A stretch of 64,000 nucleotides of DNA from Ascidiimonas meishanensis (GCF_037782385.1 NZ_JBBEXD010000001.1:496001-560000), one strand, 5' to 3'. Positions 17,147 to 27,384 are shown, counted from the stretch's first letter. Notes: generated from the sequence alone by a model not told the origin. A program made the numbers and translations.

Positions 17147-18838
17147 CTATTTCTTGGTGATAAAATAATTACCTATTGCCAACGCATCTAGTCCAGTAGA
17201 AAAAAAACATCTAATAGCATCCTTGGGTGATTCTACCACAGGTTCTCCTTGTATATTAAAGCTAGTGTTCAATACCACGGGAATCCCGGTTTTGTCTCCT
17301 AATTTTTTTATAACATCATAATATCTAGGGTGAAGTTCTTTCCTTACAGTTTGTAGCCTTGCACTTCCGTCCACATGCGTTACTGCTGGAATTACACTTT
17401 TCTTATCTTCATTTACATTACAGACCTTTAACATAAAGGGTGCTTCAACGTTGAGATCAAAAAAATCATTTTTGGCTTTCAAAATTACAGATGGAGCAAA
17501 AGGTCTGTAAGCCTCCCTGAATTTGACCTCCCTATTTATTTTATCTTTCATATCTGGAAATGCAGGATTTGCCAAAATACTTCTACTACCAAGAGCTCTT
17601 GGCCCAATCTCCATGACCCCCTGAAACCATCCAATTATTTTTCCAGATTCTAAAAAGGAGGCCGCTTTTTCACAAATATCCTCATGGTATTCATACGAAA
17701 GCTTTGCCCCTTTTAAAACCTTTTCAATTTCTTTATTTGTATAGCTTGTGCCAACATAGGGATTCATATGGATAAAGCTTCTAGGTTTATTAAAAATACC
17801 ATTATAAAGATAAAAAGCAGCTCCCAAAGCTGTACCATTATCACCTGCTGCTGGCATCACATAAACATCTTTAAATTTACTTTCTCTTATAATTCTTCCA
17901 TTCATTACACTATTCAGCGAAACACCACCGGAAATCACAAGATATTCTGCTTTTGTTTTTTCATAAAGTATATCACAAATTTCTATGACTTTATTTTCCA
18001 ATACTCTCTGGAAAGCAGCAGCAACGTCCATATGATATTTTTTGAAATCTTCGTTAGGCCTTCGCGGTTCCCCAAAAATTTTAAAAAATTTATCAGAGCA
18101 ACGTTTCCAGCTCATGTGTTGATAGTTGAAATAACTCAAATCAAAATGTAGCTGTCCATTCTTATCAACTTTAATCATTTTATCTACCTCATCTTTAAAA
18201 ACTTCAGGGTCTCCCATAGGAGCCAGCCCCATTGTTTTTCCTTCATCATAGCTCGTTCTAAAACCACAAAACTGAGTTACAGCTTCATAAAAAGACCCTA
18301 GTGAGTGTGGAAAAAAGCTTTCTCCCAAACATTTTATTACATTACCCTTTCCATACCCCAACCAAGTAGTCGCCCATTCACCAGAACCATCAATCCCCAA
18401 TAAAGCAGCTTCCTCATAAGGAGAAATGAAAAAAGTACCTGGAGCGTGGCTATAATGATGTGGAATAAAATGAACTTTTGGGCCTTCTTTTTTACTCTTC
18501 CAATGATATTTAAACCAATTCCAAAACCCTTTTTGTTTATTATAAGCATGAACAAATTCGTGATTGACAAATGGTTTGAAACTCTTTAGACTCTTTAAAC
18601 AGTATAAAAGCTTTTTACCCAAATTATGAGTGGGTTTAATAGAAACTGCTATATGGTTAATATCTTTATAATTGAGTTTAGCAATCTTAAGACATCTGTC
18701 TATTGCCATACTAGGAAAAACTCTGGTGTGTTTATCTCGGTTTAAACGCTCTTCTTCAATGGCTGCAATTAACTTTCCATTCACCACTATACATGCGGTT
18801 GAATCATGAAAGTAATAGTTAAGTCCTAATATTACCAT
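17147..18838 (-). CDS. NodU/CmcH-type carbamoyltransferase
   Basis: A 563-residue cytosolic enzyme of the carbamoyltransferase family. The N-terminal Kae1-like domain has LGLNYYFHDSTACIVVNGKL and the His motif IPHHYSHAPGTF. ALLGIDGSGEWATTWLGYG and MGLAPMGDP bind nucleotide and metal. The C-terminal YrdC-like domain has GWFQGVMEIGPRALGSRSIL and PVVLNTSFNIQGEP. The family moves a carbamoyl group from carbamoyl phosphate, through carbamoyl-AMP, to hydroxyls of sugars or antibiotics. Its position against a sugar transferase makes a surface polysaccharide the likely target, which is inference. Confidence 0.9.
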   Translation of the reverse strand: MVILGLNYYFHDSTACIVVNGKLIAAIEEERLNRDKHTRVFPSMAIDRCLKIAKLNYKDINHIAVSIKPTHNLGKKLLYCLKSLKSFKPFVNHEFVHAYNKQKGFWNWFKYHWKSKKEGPKVHFIPHHYSHAPGTFFISPYEEAALLGIDGSGEWATTWLGYGKGNVIKCLGESFFPHSLGSFYEAVTQFCGFRTSYDEGKTMGLAPMGDPEVFKDEVDKMIKVDKNGQLHFDLSYFNYQHMSWKRCSDKFFKIFGEPRRPNEDFKKYHMDVAAAFQRVLENKVIEICDILYEKTKAEYLVISGGVSLNSVMNGRIIRESKFKDVYVMPAAGDNGTALGAAFYLYNGIFNKPRSFIHMNPYVGTSYTNKEIEKVLKGAKLSYEYHEDICEKAASFLESGKIIGWFQGVMEIGPRALGSRSILANPAFPDMKDKINREVKFREAYRPFAPSVILKAKNDFFDLNVEAPFMLKVCNVNEDKKSVIPAVTHVDGSARLQTVRKELHPRYYDVIKKLGDKTGIPVVLNTSFNIQGEPVVESPKDAIRCFFSTGLDALAIGNYFITKK

Positions 18839-19798
18839 TATTTACAGAAATTTTATTCAATACTTAATTCTCATACTTGTAAGAAGAACACTAAATTATA
18901 TATTAAACTACAGAAAGAAATGACATAAGTCATGGTTGTGAAATTTACATACTATCTAAGTAAAAAACTGGTGAATTCTGCTCTCAGTAAAGTAAAAGAA
19001 GATGATCTTCTTGAATAAACTTACAACTAAACTATAGAGTTCTTAAAAGATTATAAGTCTTGTAAGTAGTATCCGGATATATCCTGATTTACGCTACATT
19101 CTGTATGTATACTCTTGGCTGTTATTCTATAGTTAATGATTAATTTTTAGGAATTTGTATTAATTTCTCTTTGTTAACGAAGATCCCTTAAAACAGTCCT
19201 ACCAACTAGTAAATTATGAACAAATAGCCCATTAAACTATTCACCATTCTAAATACCAATCAGCGACGATATTAGATATCTGTACAAAAATAAAAAGCAA
19301 TGAAAATCAAAAGGTTAACGTTTCTTAATAACAACTTACCTGTATTTAGTATAGTTGATAGACCTTGAAATAAAATCACAACACACCATCGCATGTTTTA
19401 CCTTGCCAATTTTAAGCTACATATCTCTTTACCATTTTTAATAAAAATAACACAAGGAGCATAATTTTTTACCCTATAATTTTTTGAAAAACCAACTATT
19501 AGATCACAACTAATTTAAAAACTAAATCTGCAATCGATTAGCTTCTTAAAACATTCCTTTTATAAAGCTTTCTAAACCTTAAGATTTAATGGTTAAACGA
19601 TGGACATTAAGGCACCAAAAAAAGTTAATCATACTGATATTCATCATTTTATAATTGATCTTTTGAAAGTACTTTAATCTGAAATTAACTTAACGCAGGA
19701 AAGTTTGTGCCATTCTTTGGAGTTCTCTTACTAGACATTATCTAGATTCAAACCGGTATCCTGCCCTATTGTTGAATTTACAATTAAAATGAATTAGC
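18839..19798. other. Long gene-free region
   Basis: About 960 very AT-rich bases with no frame above about 30 codons that looks real. A 25-codon frame at 19600 (MDIKAPKKVNHTDIHHFI...) has no support. No tRNA, tandem repeat or obvious long hairpin was seen. It includes the divergent promoters of the flanking genes. Confidence 0.45.
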
Positions 19799-21637
19799 AT
19801 GAAATACAATACGATTGTTATCGGAGGGGGCTTAGCCGGATTGACCGCTGGAGCCACACTCACCAAATTCGGAAAGAAGGTACTCCTTTTAGAACAACAC
19901 CATAAACCTGGAGGTTGTGCTACCACTTTTAAACGAGGAGATTTCATCATTGAAGTTGGTCTTCATGAAATGTGTGGCGTAGAAAAGGGTAAGGCGATCT
20001 TACAATTATTTGACATGCTGGATGTGAATCAAGGAGTTCAATTGCTACAAGTCCCCGAATTATATGCTGTACTTTCAGAGCAACAGAAGTTTGTTTTTCC
20101 ACATACTTATTCTGCGGCTAGCAAAGCACTGATCGATAAATATCCAGAAGATGAAAAAGGAATCAAACGGCTCATGAAATTGCTTGCTGGTATAAGGAAA
20201 GAAGGAGTCAAACTGCCACGTACACCATTGAAACGTAAGCTCATGTATCCATTTATGCCTTTGCTCTATCCCAATCTTGTGGAAGCAACTCGGCATACGG
20301 TAGGGTCCTGGTTGGATAAATACATCAGTAATGAAAACGCAAAGCTCGATCTGGTAGCGCATATTGCGTATTGGGGCGATGACCCTTACACCTTATCTAT
20401 GTTTTACTATGGTCTCCCATTCTCCAGTTTTATAGGGAGCGGTGGTTTCTTTATAAAAGGTGGCTCACAAAAACTGTCTGACCATCTTGCTGCTTACATC
20501 CAAGAGCATGGCGGTACCGTGGCACTGGGCAAGAAAGCCGAGAAGATCATCACCAAGAATGGACACGTGACCGGAGTCACCTTCCGTGATCAATTTAATG
20601 ATAGTCTAGAACCCGAGACCATTTACTGTGATAATGTCGTAGCCAATTGTGCCATTCCTGTGGTACCAGATATGTTAGAGGAGCCCTACGCAAGCTTACT
20701 CAAAGAAAAGATCGGTTCACAAAGCATTTCTTGTGCGCTTTTCTGTCTATATCTAGGATTTAAAGCCGATATAGCCGCTTTTGGCGTAGAACACTACTCC
20801 AATTATATCAAGGGAGATGATATAAAAAGCTTGAAGGACGTATACCCTAACTACACAGGCGATTGGTCTAAAAGAAGCTTTATTTTAGTAGATTACAGTA
20901 AAATAGATTCCCAATTGGCACCTTCTGGGAAATCTGTAGGTGCAATCTGCTGTGTAGACTATCTGAAGGACTGGGACGGACTGAGCACCAAAGATTACAA
21001 GGCCAAAAAGGAAGAAGTAGCTCAAGTTTTATTAGACCGATTAGAAAAACAATTTCCAGGAATTCGAGAAAGCATAGCATACTATGAAGTTGCCACTCCA
21101 AAAACCATTAAAAGGTTTACCTCAAATACTGCTGGATCAGTTTATGGTTTTGCGCAATCCAAAGAACAGTGCGGTACTAAACGCTTGAGAAATAATTTTC
21201 TGATTTCCAACTTGTACTTTGCATCGGCTTGGACATTTCCAGGAGGTGGATTTGAAGGTTCCATCATGGCGGGTTTTTTGGCAGCTTTACAAATGAATCG
21301 AGACAAAATATGGTCAGAATGTGATGGCGTAACATATGTAGACAAGAGACTCGTTTCGCTTTTGGAGTGCAAAAAAATCGATGACAAAACGCTGGAATTG
21401 AGTTTTGAAAAACCAGACAGCTTTCAGTACCTAAAGGGGCAGCAAGCCATTCTTAATCTAAAGGAGCCGAAAGTAACTGAATTGGATTTGCCCTATCGCT
21501 GGCTTCCCGTTGTTTCTTATCCAGAGGAAGAGAGCCTACGGTTTCATATTGAACTTGACGGCAGTAGCTTTTCTAAGAGTTGTGAGCTTATGAATATTGG
21601 TGACAGGGCTATGGTATTTGGCCCTATGGGTTATTAG
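19799..21637 (+). CDS. CrtISO/phytoene-desaturase-like FAD oxidoreductase with FNR-like tail
   Basis: Residues about 1-510 form a carotenoid-isomerase/retinol-saturase-like flavoprotein. The dinucleotide-binding motif is IVIGGGLAGLTAGATLTKFG followed by LLLEQHHKPGGCATTF, and the FAD-closing segment ASAWTFPGGGFEGSIMAGFLAA is near 480-505. Residues about 520-612 add a second module: LLECKKIDDKTLELSFEKP, FQYLKGQQAILNL and NIGDRAMVFGPMGY. This reads like the FAD-binding beta-barrel of ferredoxin/flavodoxin reductases, but the NAD-binding half that should follow is missing. The coding sequence has visibly higher GC than its neighbours, which suggests transfer. The substrate is unknown. No carotenoid genes are adjacent. 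Confidence 0.75.
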   Translation: MKYNTIVIGGGLAGLTAGATLTKFGKKVLLLEQHHKPGGCATTFKRGDFIIEVGLHEMCGVEKGKAILQLFDMLDVNQGVQLLQVPELYAVLSEQQKFVFPHTYSAASKALIDKYPEDEKGIKRLMKLLAGIRKEGVKLPRTPLKRKLMYPFMPLLYPNLVEATRHTVGSWLDKYISNENAKLDLVAHIAYWGDDPYTLSMFYYGLPFSSFIGSGGFFIKGGSQKLSDHLAAYIQEHGGTVALGKKAEKIITKNGHVTGVTFRDQFNDSLEPETIYCDNVVANCAIPVVPDMLEEPYASLLKEKIGSQSISCALFCLYLGFKADIAAFGVEHYSNYIKGDDIKSLKDVYPNYTGDWSKRSFILVDYSKIDSQLAPSGKSVGAICCVDYLKDWDGLSTKDYKAKKEEVAQVLLDRLEKQFPGIRESIAYYEVATPKTIKRFTSNTAGSVYGFAQSKEQCGTKRLRNNFLISNLYFASAWTFPGGGFEGSIMAGFLAALQMNRDKIWSECDGVTYVDKRLVSLLECKKIDDKTLELSFEKPDSFQYLKGQQAILNLKEPKVTELDLPYRWLPVVSYPEEESLRFHIELDGSSFSKSCELMNIGDRAMVFGPMGY

Positions 21638-21706
21638 GATACATGAATAGGTACAAAAGTGTAATAATGTATAGAAAACATAGCAGGCAATAAAAACTAG
21701 GCTAGA

Positions 21707-22675
21707 ATGAATAAATCTTATCACCCTTTTAAGTCAGAAATAGCAAGAGAAAAATATCTTGCTTTTTATGATAAACGTGCTAAACTGTGGCCTGTTCCAT
21801 CAAAAAACAAATATATTGAAACTTCTTATGGTCAAACCTTTGTTCGAATAAGTGGTTCAGAAGATAAACCACCTTTAATTCTTTTGTCTGGAGATAGTGA
21901 AAATTCACTGTCTTGGATGTCTCAGATAAAAGAGTTTTCAGAACATTATAAAACATATGCATTAGACCAAATTTATGATAATGGCCGTAGTATATATTCA
22001 CGTCCTTTGAAAGAACCGAGAGATTTTGTTAACTGGTTAAATGAATTGTTTGATGCACTAAATCTGAAAAATGATATTAATCTACTTGGGTTTTCATATG
22101 GTGGATGGCAAGCAAGTATTTATGCCCTTTCATATCCCGAAAGGCTTCATAAAGTTATAGTAATCTCTCCCTCTTCAACAGTGATGCGACCAAGAGTTAA
22201 GTACTTAGTACTTTCCGTAACAACTCATTTCTTACCAATTTATTTTTTCGCAAAAAAACTAGTGTATTGGGAAAGAAAATGTTTGGTAAAACAAGGAGAA
22301 GCTGGTCGGGCTATTGCGGATCAAATGATTGATGAGTTAGTATTGGCTGGAAAATGTTTTAAAAAAAGAAAATTTGTCAAACCGACTGTTTTAATGGATA
22401 CTGATTTGCAAAAACTTACAATTCCTGTATTGTACCTCATTGGGGAAAAAGAAGTCTTGTATTCTCCAAACAAAGTAGTGCAACGCCTTAATGATGTAGC
22501 GCCCCAAATAAAAACACTCATTATTCCTGATGCCAGCCATGATATAACTCATTCGCAGGCAGAGATAGTAAATCAAAAGGTTCTTGATTTTCTACAAAAG
22601 GAACAAGGAATGAGAAAGAATGAGCATATAACAAAACCATATTTAAAGAATAAACAAAATGGGATACTATATTGA
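21707..22675 (+). CDS. Alpha/beta hydrolase
   Basis: A 322-residue cytosolic alpha/beta-hydrolase. The nucleophile elbow is GFSYGG with Ser130, preceded by the oxyanion strand PPLILLSGDSENS. The catalytic acid probably lies in LYLIGEKEVLYSP and the His in IPDASHDIT (about residue 278). The lid region between is basic and hydrophobic. Substrates in this family range from esters to lactones and haloalkanes, and none can be inferred here. The last 17 bases overlap the DUF4332 gene, so the two are likely cotranscribed. Confidence 0.82.
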   Translation: MNKSYHPFKSEIAREKYLAFYDKRAKLWPVPSKNKYIETSYGQTFVRISGSEDKPPLILLSGDSENSLSWMSQIKEFSEHYKTYALDQIYDNGRSIYSRPLKEPRDFVNWLNELFDALNLKNDINLLGFSYGGWQASIYALSYPERLHKVIVISPSSTVMRPRVKYLVLSVTTHFLPIYFFAKKLVYWERKCLVKQGEAGRAIADQMIDELVLAGKCFKKRKFVKPTVLMDTDLQKLTIPVLYLIGEKEVLYSPNKVVQRLNDVAPQIKTLIIPDASHDITHSQAEIVNQKVLDFLQKEQGMRKNEHITKPYLKNKQNGILY

Positions 22676-23333
22676 TTTGAAAAGCATCAGTCTTGATGCA
22701 TACAAGGACATTTTAAAAACTAAAACGCTTATTCCAAGTTGGAAAGTTTTGGAGAACGATATAGATAAAAATCTAAGTATTCTAAAAACAAATCATATTA
22801 AGAACCTTGATGACTTACTAATAACCTTAAAGGACAAAGGCAAAATTCAGGAATTTTCAAAACAAAGTGGTTTGCCGGAGAATTATTTAGCAGTTCTTAA
22901 AAGAGTTATAAAAGGGTATCGGCCAAAACCCAATAGAATAAAGGATTTTAAATGTGTTAGCGAAGATATAGTTATCAAACTTGAAAAAATAGGAATCAAA
23001 AACACACTGAAATTATATGAAGAAATTGTGACTGACGAAAAAAGAAATGAACTTTCAAGAAAGGCAGGGATTTCTGATAACGAGATAATAAAACTTACCA
23101 AACTAACCGACCTATCAAGAATAAGATGGGTGAATCACACATTCGCATACGTACTATTGGAATCGGGTTATGATACAGCAGAAAAAGTTGCAAAGGCAGA
23201 TTATAGAAAGTTATATGAGACCGTAAAACAACTTAATAATGAAAGAAAGATTTATAATGCTCATATCGGACTAAATGATATGAAAATGATCATTGAATCT
23301 GCTCAAAGTTTAGATTTTGAAATCGAATATTAA
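22659..23333 (+). CDS. DUF4332-like helix-hairpin-helix protein
   Basis: A 224-residue, all-helical, lysine-rich protein beginning MGYYIDLKSISLDAYKDIL. Two copies of a hairpin unit are visible: LKTNHIKNLDDLLITLKDKGKIQEFSKQSGLPENYL and LEKIGIKNTLKLYEEIVTDEKRNELSRKAGISDNEI (each in pieces). These match the DUF4332 pattern of tandem helix-hairpin-helix folds. A nucleic-acid-binding role is plausible for the fold but unproven. Its start overlaps the hydrolase gene by 17 bases. Confidence 0.7.
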   Translation: MGYYIDLKSISLDAYKDILKTKTLIPSWKVLENDIDKNLSILKTNHIKNLDDLLITLKDKGKIQEFSKQSGLPENYLAVLKRVIKGYRPKPNRIKDFKCVSEDIVIKLEKIGIKNTLKLYEEIVTDEKRNELSRKAGISDNEIIKLTKLTDLSRIRWVNHTFAYVLLESGYDTAEKVAKADYRKLYETVKQLNNERKIYNAHIGLNDMKMIIESAQSLDFEIEY

Positions 23334-23413
23334 AATAGTAAAAAGGCTCGGACAAAAACATGCATTTATTGTTACAAACCATTTAATCACGTGCGCCATG
23401 TAAAAAAAGGATT

Positions 23414-23866
23414 ATGAAAATAAAAAGAAATATTTTTTTGACATTGTTAGGATTCCTTGCAATAGGAGCAATTGCCGGAGGTGTGGTACTAATAATTTCT
23501 CCTACAGGAGAATTGATAGGAATACCTTTATCTGAATTTAAAAATAGTCCTTTCAATAGTTATCTGATACCTGGGATTATTTTATTGTCAGTTCTTGGGC
23601 TTATTCCGCTATTGCTGATACTAGCTTTATTAAAAAAACCAGAATCCAAGGTAGCCGAACAAATCAATGTATTTAAAGATATGCACTGGTCATGGACATA
23701 CAGTATTTATATTGCTTTTATACTAATTGGTTGGATACATATCCAATTGATATTTCTTCAAGGAGGCGTATATTGGTTACATACGTTTTATATGTTTTAC
23801 GCCATTTTAATTATTATCGTTGCCTTACTACCCAAGGTAAGATATTTATATAAAAAGAAGAATTAA
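23414..23866 (+). CDS. Four-helix membrane protein of unknown function
   Basis: A 150-residue protein with four hydrophobic segments (about residues 7-28, 48-70, 92-114 and 120-141) and a basic tail. The loop after helix 2 (KKPESKVAEQINVFKDMHWSW) is the only soluble part. I recognise no family. It follows the DUF4332 gene by 80 bases. Confidence 0.6.
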   Translation: MKIKRNIFLTLLGFLAIGAIAGGVVLIISPTGELIGIPLSEFKNSPFNSYLIPGIILLSVLGLIPLLLILALLKKPESKVAEQINVFKDMHWSWTYSIYIAFILIGWIHIQLIFLQGGVYWLHTFYMFYAILIIIVALLPKVRYLYKKKN

Positions 23867-24445
23867 GAAAGTACATCTGAAATCGGGGTATATCCCTCAC
23901 CAATGAGAAGTATCCTAAATGATGGTCAAATTAGTCGAATTAATGTTGGGCATTTTATGGCAGACCTTATAAGTATGAATGATATTTGAAACAAGTAGAA
24001 GGGACAGATGCCAGCGATCTATAATAAAGGTACAGTAAAATAAATTTTATACGTGAATTTATTCAAGTTAAAAATCAAAAACCTGATACAATTCAGCCTA
24101 TAATAATCAATATTATAATTTGGACAGAAAGTGATATATGAAGCATTAAACTTGCAACAAATCAATATCATGACAAGCCAACTAAGAGCAGGTATGGGCA
24201 TATCGGGGACAATAGTGGTACCCCTATGAAAACGATTTAATAATCAACTAGAAACTAAAAGATGACAGGTCACATTTTCTTTTACTTAGGACATTCCATA
24301 TTGACCATACACGAAATGGTGTCATCTATTAATGCATCCAGTGGTCAAATAATTTATATTGGTTAAGTACAATCATTGACCAATATCATTTTACACACTT
24401 CTTTTCTTTCCGAAATTAGAATTGCAAATACTTAGAATTAAACAA
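23867..24445. other. Gene-free region
   Basis: About 580 bases with broken frames only. A short readable piece (LRAGMGISGTIVVPL near 24190-24230) hints at a decayed gene but cannot be assigned. No RNA gene or repeat was seen. Confidence 0.4.
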
Positions 24446-25432
24446 ATGATAATCAAAGATTTTAAACCTTTCAAAGGTCAGCACTGTGAAACAACAGCCA
24501 CGGGTAGCCTTTTAAACCAAATTGGAATTGAACTATCCGAATCCATGTTATTTGGACTAGGTGAAGGGCTTGGATTTATATTTTGGAATATGAAAATAAT
24601 GGATTTTCCATTTATTGGAGGAAGAATAAAACCAGACGTTTTAACTGAAAATATTTGCCGAAACTTAAATCTTAAATTAGAAGTCACTGAAACATCTTCT
24701 ACAAAAAAGGCTTGGGAAAATGCGACTAAACCCATTGAAAAAGGACAAGCAGTTGGACTAAAATTAGATAGCTATCATTTAGAATATTTTACAAACAAAA
24801 TTCATTTTGCAGGGCATTATGTTGCCATGTACGGTTATGACAATGAATTTGCCTATTTGGTAGACACAAACCAACAAGGAGGAAAAGTAAAGACATCCTT
24901 AAAAAGTCTTGAATTAGCAAGAAATGAAAAAGGCCCAATGTCTTCACCAAACCGAACGTATACAATACGTAAAGGCGAACAGACTAACGATATACAAAAT
25001 GTAATAAAAACAGCGATTTACAATAACACCGTTGAATTTCTTAATCCGCCTATTAAGAATATTGGCTACAAAGGAATTTTAAAAGCAAGTTCTGAAATAA
25101 AAAAATGGTTTAAAAAAAGTAAAAATATAAAAGAAGAATTTCAACTATCTGCCTACCTAATGGAAAAAGGAGGAACAGGAGGTTCTTTATTTAGAAACCT
25201 ATACCGTGATTTCTTAAAAGAGAGTGCAGATGTGTTGAATTCACAGGAAATTAAAAAAGGCTATCAAGCATATTCTGAAATTGCATCACTTTGGAAAAAA
25301 GTATCTGAATTACTCTATACAGCAGGAGAGACAGAAGATATAAAGTGCATCAATCAAGCATCTGATATTTTGGTTGATTTATCAGAGAAAGAAAAAGTAG
25401 CAATGGAAAAATTGATGAATGCCTGCGTCTAA
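24446..25432 (+). CDS. BtrH-like (BtrH_N/DUF4872) protein
   Basis: The start is placed at ATG 24446 (MIIKDFKPFKGQHCETTAT). An upstream in-frame TTG at 24422 would add only eight residues. The opening with Cys and the GLGEGLGFIFW segment match the BtrH N-terminal domain, a papain-like fold in which the Cys (about residue 13) takes part in acyl transfer. HFAGHYVAMYGYDNEFAYLVDT carries the expected His and Asp. The C-terminal half is helical (DUF4872-like). In butirosin biosynthesis BtrH moves an acyl side chain from a carrier protein to an aminoglycoside. No carrier protein is nearby, so the role here is unknown. Confidence 0.72.
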   Translation: MIIKDFKPFKGQHCETTATGSLLNQIGIELSESMLFGLGEGLGFIFWNMKIMDFPFIGGRIKPDVLTENICRNLNLKLEVTETSSTKKAWENATKPIEKGQAVGLKLDSYHLEYFTNKIHFAGHYVAMYGYDNEFAYLVDTNQQGGKVKTSLKSLELARNEKGPMSSPNRTYTIRKGEQTNDIQNVIKTAIYNNTVEFLNPPIKNIGYKGILKASSEIKKWFKKSKNIKEEFQLSAYLMEKGGTGGSLFRNLYRDFLKESADVLNSQEIKKGYQAYSEIASLWKKVSELLYTAGETEDIKCINQASDILVDLSEKEKVAMEKLMNACV

Positions 25433-25588
25433 AAAAGAGGTAAATAAGTAATTAATCCCGAGTTAATGGATCTTTTAAAAGACACACTTTCTAGCCAATT
25501 TTTATTTTTTTAGTAGACTGATTTACATCATTGTTAAAGAACTCAATTAAGATTATTTTTATCTAGTTCAATGCAAAACTAGCACATT

Positions 25589-26011
25589 ATGACATTCCAT
25601 AAATTAACCCCAAATTTTGAAGTTTCAAACATTCGTGAAACAGTAAATTTTTATCAATCTGTATTGGGCTTTAACCTTATAATGGCAGTTCCCGAGATCC
25701 AAGACGGAATCGAACAGAAATTAAACAATGGAAAAGAGTACGTTTATGCCTTGCTTGCAAAAGACAATGTAGAAATTATGCTACAACGCACTGATAGTTT
25801 TAAGCAAGACATAGTATTGGTAGAAGATGCTAAAATTGGAGCATCAGTCTCGTTTTATATGGAAATTGAAGGGCTTAACGAATTGCACCATACTATAAAA
25901 AACGAGGTCAAAAATTGCACCGAACCAAAAACTGCTTGGTATGGTATGCGAGAATTTTATATTAAAGACCCGAACGGATACATACTTGGTTTTGCGGAAA
26001 AGACAGAATAG
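25589..26011 (+). CDS. VOC-family (glyoxalase/bleomycin-resistance-like) protein
   Basis: A 140-residue protein with two beta-alpha-beta-beta-beta halves. LTPNFEVSNIRETVNFYQSVLGFNL is the typical VOC opening and TAWYGMREFYIKDPNGYILGFAE the typical end. VOC proteins act as metal-dependent isomerases or dioxygenases, or bind drugs. The ligand cannot be told. It stands alone, 156 bases after the BtrH-like gene. Confidence 0.82.
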   Translation: MTFHKLTPNFEVSNIRETVNFYQSVLGFNLIMAVPEIQDGIEQKLNNGKEYVYALLAKDNVEIMLQRTDSFKQDIVLVEDAKIGASVSFYMEIEGLNELHHTIKNEVKNCTEPKTAWYGMREFYIKDPNGYILGFAEKTE

Positions 26012-26195
26012 AAAATGAATTTAGAAGATTAGAGAACGTTTTGCCTAAACCGCAAAATATTAAGTCCCACTTACAAACAGAATTTTTCTAAAGAACCCTA
26101 AGGAGACAAAGAAAGAGAAATTCTCAAGGATGGGATAAGATGAATGAACAGTCAAAATTGAAAAATAATAAAGAATTAAGAGATAAAAAAACAAG

Positions 26196-26564
26196 ATGGC
26201 AACGATAATACATTTTGACATTTCAGCAGACGATATTCAAAGGGCGAAGCATTTTTATGAACAATTATTTGGTTGGAATATTGAAAAATTTCCAAATAGT
26301 GCACAAGACTATTATATAATCGAGACAAAGACCACAAAGGGAGAAAAAGGAATTACTGGCGGAATTGCAAAAAGAGAAAAAGCCTATCAAAAAATAACCA
26401 ATTTCATTCAAGTGGACTCCATTGACGAATCAATAGCTAAAGTGAAAGAACTGGGTGGACAAATAATAGAACCAAAGACGGCTATATCAAACGTAGGAAC
26501 TATTTCTGGATGTAAAGATACAGAGGACAATATCTTAGGTCTTATTGAGGTTGAGAAAAAGTAA
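26196..26564 (+). CDS. VOC-family protein (second, distinct subgroup)
   Basis: A 122-residue VOC protein beginning IIHFDISADDIQRAKHFYEQLFGWNIEKF, the pattern of the CFP32/27-kDa-antigen-like group. It ends ISGCKDTEDNILGLIEVEKK. It shares little sequence with the VOC protein 185 bases upstream, so it is not a recent duplicate. Role unknown. Confidence 0.82.
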   Translation: MATIIHFDISADDIQRAKHFYEQLFGWNIEKFPNSAQDYYIIETKTTKGEKGITGGIAKREKAYQKITNFIQVDSIDESIAKVKELGGQIIEPKTAISNVGTISGCKDTEDNILGLIEVEKK

Positions 26565-26676
26565 GTGCAATTAGGTTTAGCAGTAATAGTTCTTGTAAAA
26601 TAGAACTGTATTTAGCAAGACGATATCCGTCAGTAAAGATAGAATTATATAAAATTTTGTATAAGAGGCGAATGAT

Positions 26677-27255
26677 ATGAAAAAGAAAATATGCATATAT
26701 CTGTTCAATGGATTTTCCGACTGGGAAATTGCATACCTAACCCCAGAAATAAAGAAAAATGAAACGTTCGAATTAGTTTACTTCTCAAAGGATGGAAAAC
26801 CTATTGTATCTATGGGTGGTTTAAGAATATCACAAGACAGCTCATTGGCAGCGATTAATACAGATGCTATTGAGATGCTCATTCTACCAGGTGGACTTGC
26901 TTGGGAAACAAACGAAAACGACGTTATCGACGCTTTTATAAAAAATCTGTTTGAAAAAGAAAAAACAATTGCAGCCATTTGTGCCGCCACAGCATACCTA
27001 GCAAAAAAGGGATTTTTAGATACACTGAAACATACGAGCAACGACCTTAACTATTTAAAAAGAATTGCCCCACACTATTTAGGAGAACAACATTATGTGA
27101 ATGCACTTGCAGTCACGGACGAAAATCTTATTACAGCAAATGGAATTGCTCCCATTGAATTTGCTAGAGACATCTTTAAAAAAGTGAAACTTGATAACGA
27201 AAATGCTATTGAAAAATGGTTCCAATTGTTTAAAAATGGAATTTGGAAAGAATAA
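26677..27255 (+). CDS. DJ-1/PfpI-family protein
   Basis: A 192-residue class I glutamine-amidotransferase-like protein. The nucleophile elbow AAICAATAYLA has Cys102, and Glu17 in GFSDWEIAY is the conserved acid that tunes it. The family includes glyoxalase III-type, deglycase-type and chaperone members, and the exact activity is not evident. The 3' flank (CACACAAC then AAATGTATATAAC at about 27260) looks like the cassette-end signals of the island, but no partner box was found upstream. Confidence 0.82.
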   Translation: MKKKICIYLFNGFSDWEIAYLTPEIKKNETFELVYFSKDGKPIVSMGGLRISQDSSLAAINTDAIEMLILPGGLAWETNENDVIDAFIKNLFEKEKTIAAICAATAYLAKKGFLDTLKHTSNDLNYLKRIAPHYLGEQHYVNALAVTDENLITANGIAPIEFARDIFKKVKLDNENAIEKWFQLFKNGIWKE

Positions 27256-27384
27256 GTCTGAACACACAACAAATGTATATAACGCCAATACCTAGCAAAA
27301 TCTGGTCACGCTGTGTAAAAGAGATCGTTAGTGGTAATTGCCTTCATACATAGTTAATCTAACACGGCACAAAACAACATTAAT

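Noticed and set aside
25589..26564. Two adjacent VOC genes as a tandem duplication
   Set aside because: The two proteins belong to different VOC subgroups and share little sequence.
27256..27384. Cassette-end-like signal after the DJ-1/PfpI gene
   Set aside because: CACACAAC plus a TATA spacer resembles island junctions, but no complementary start box was found, so I do not extend the array to this region.
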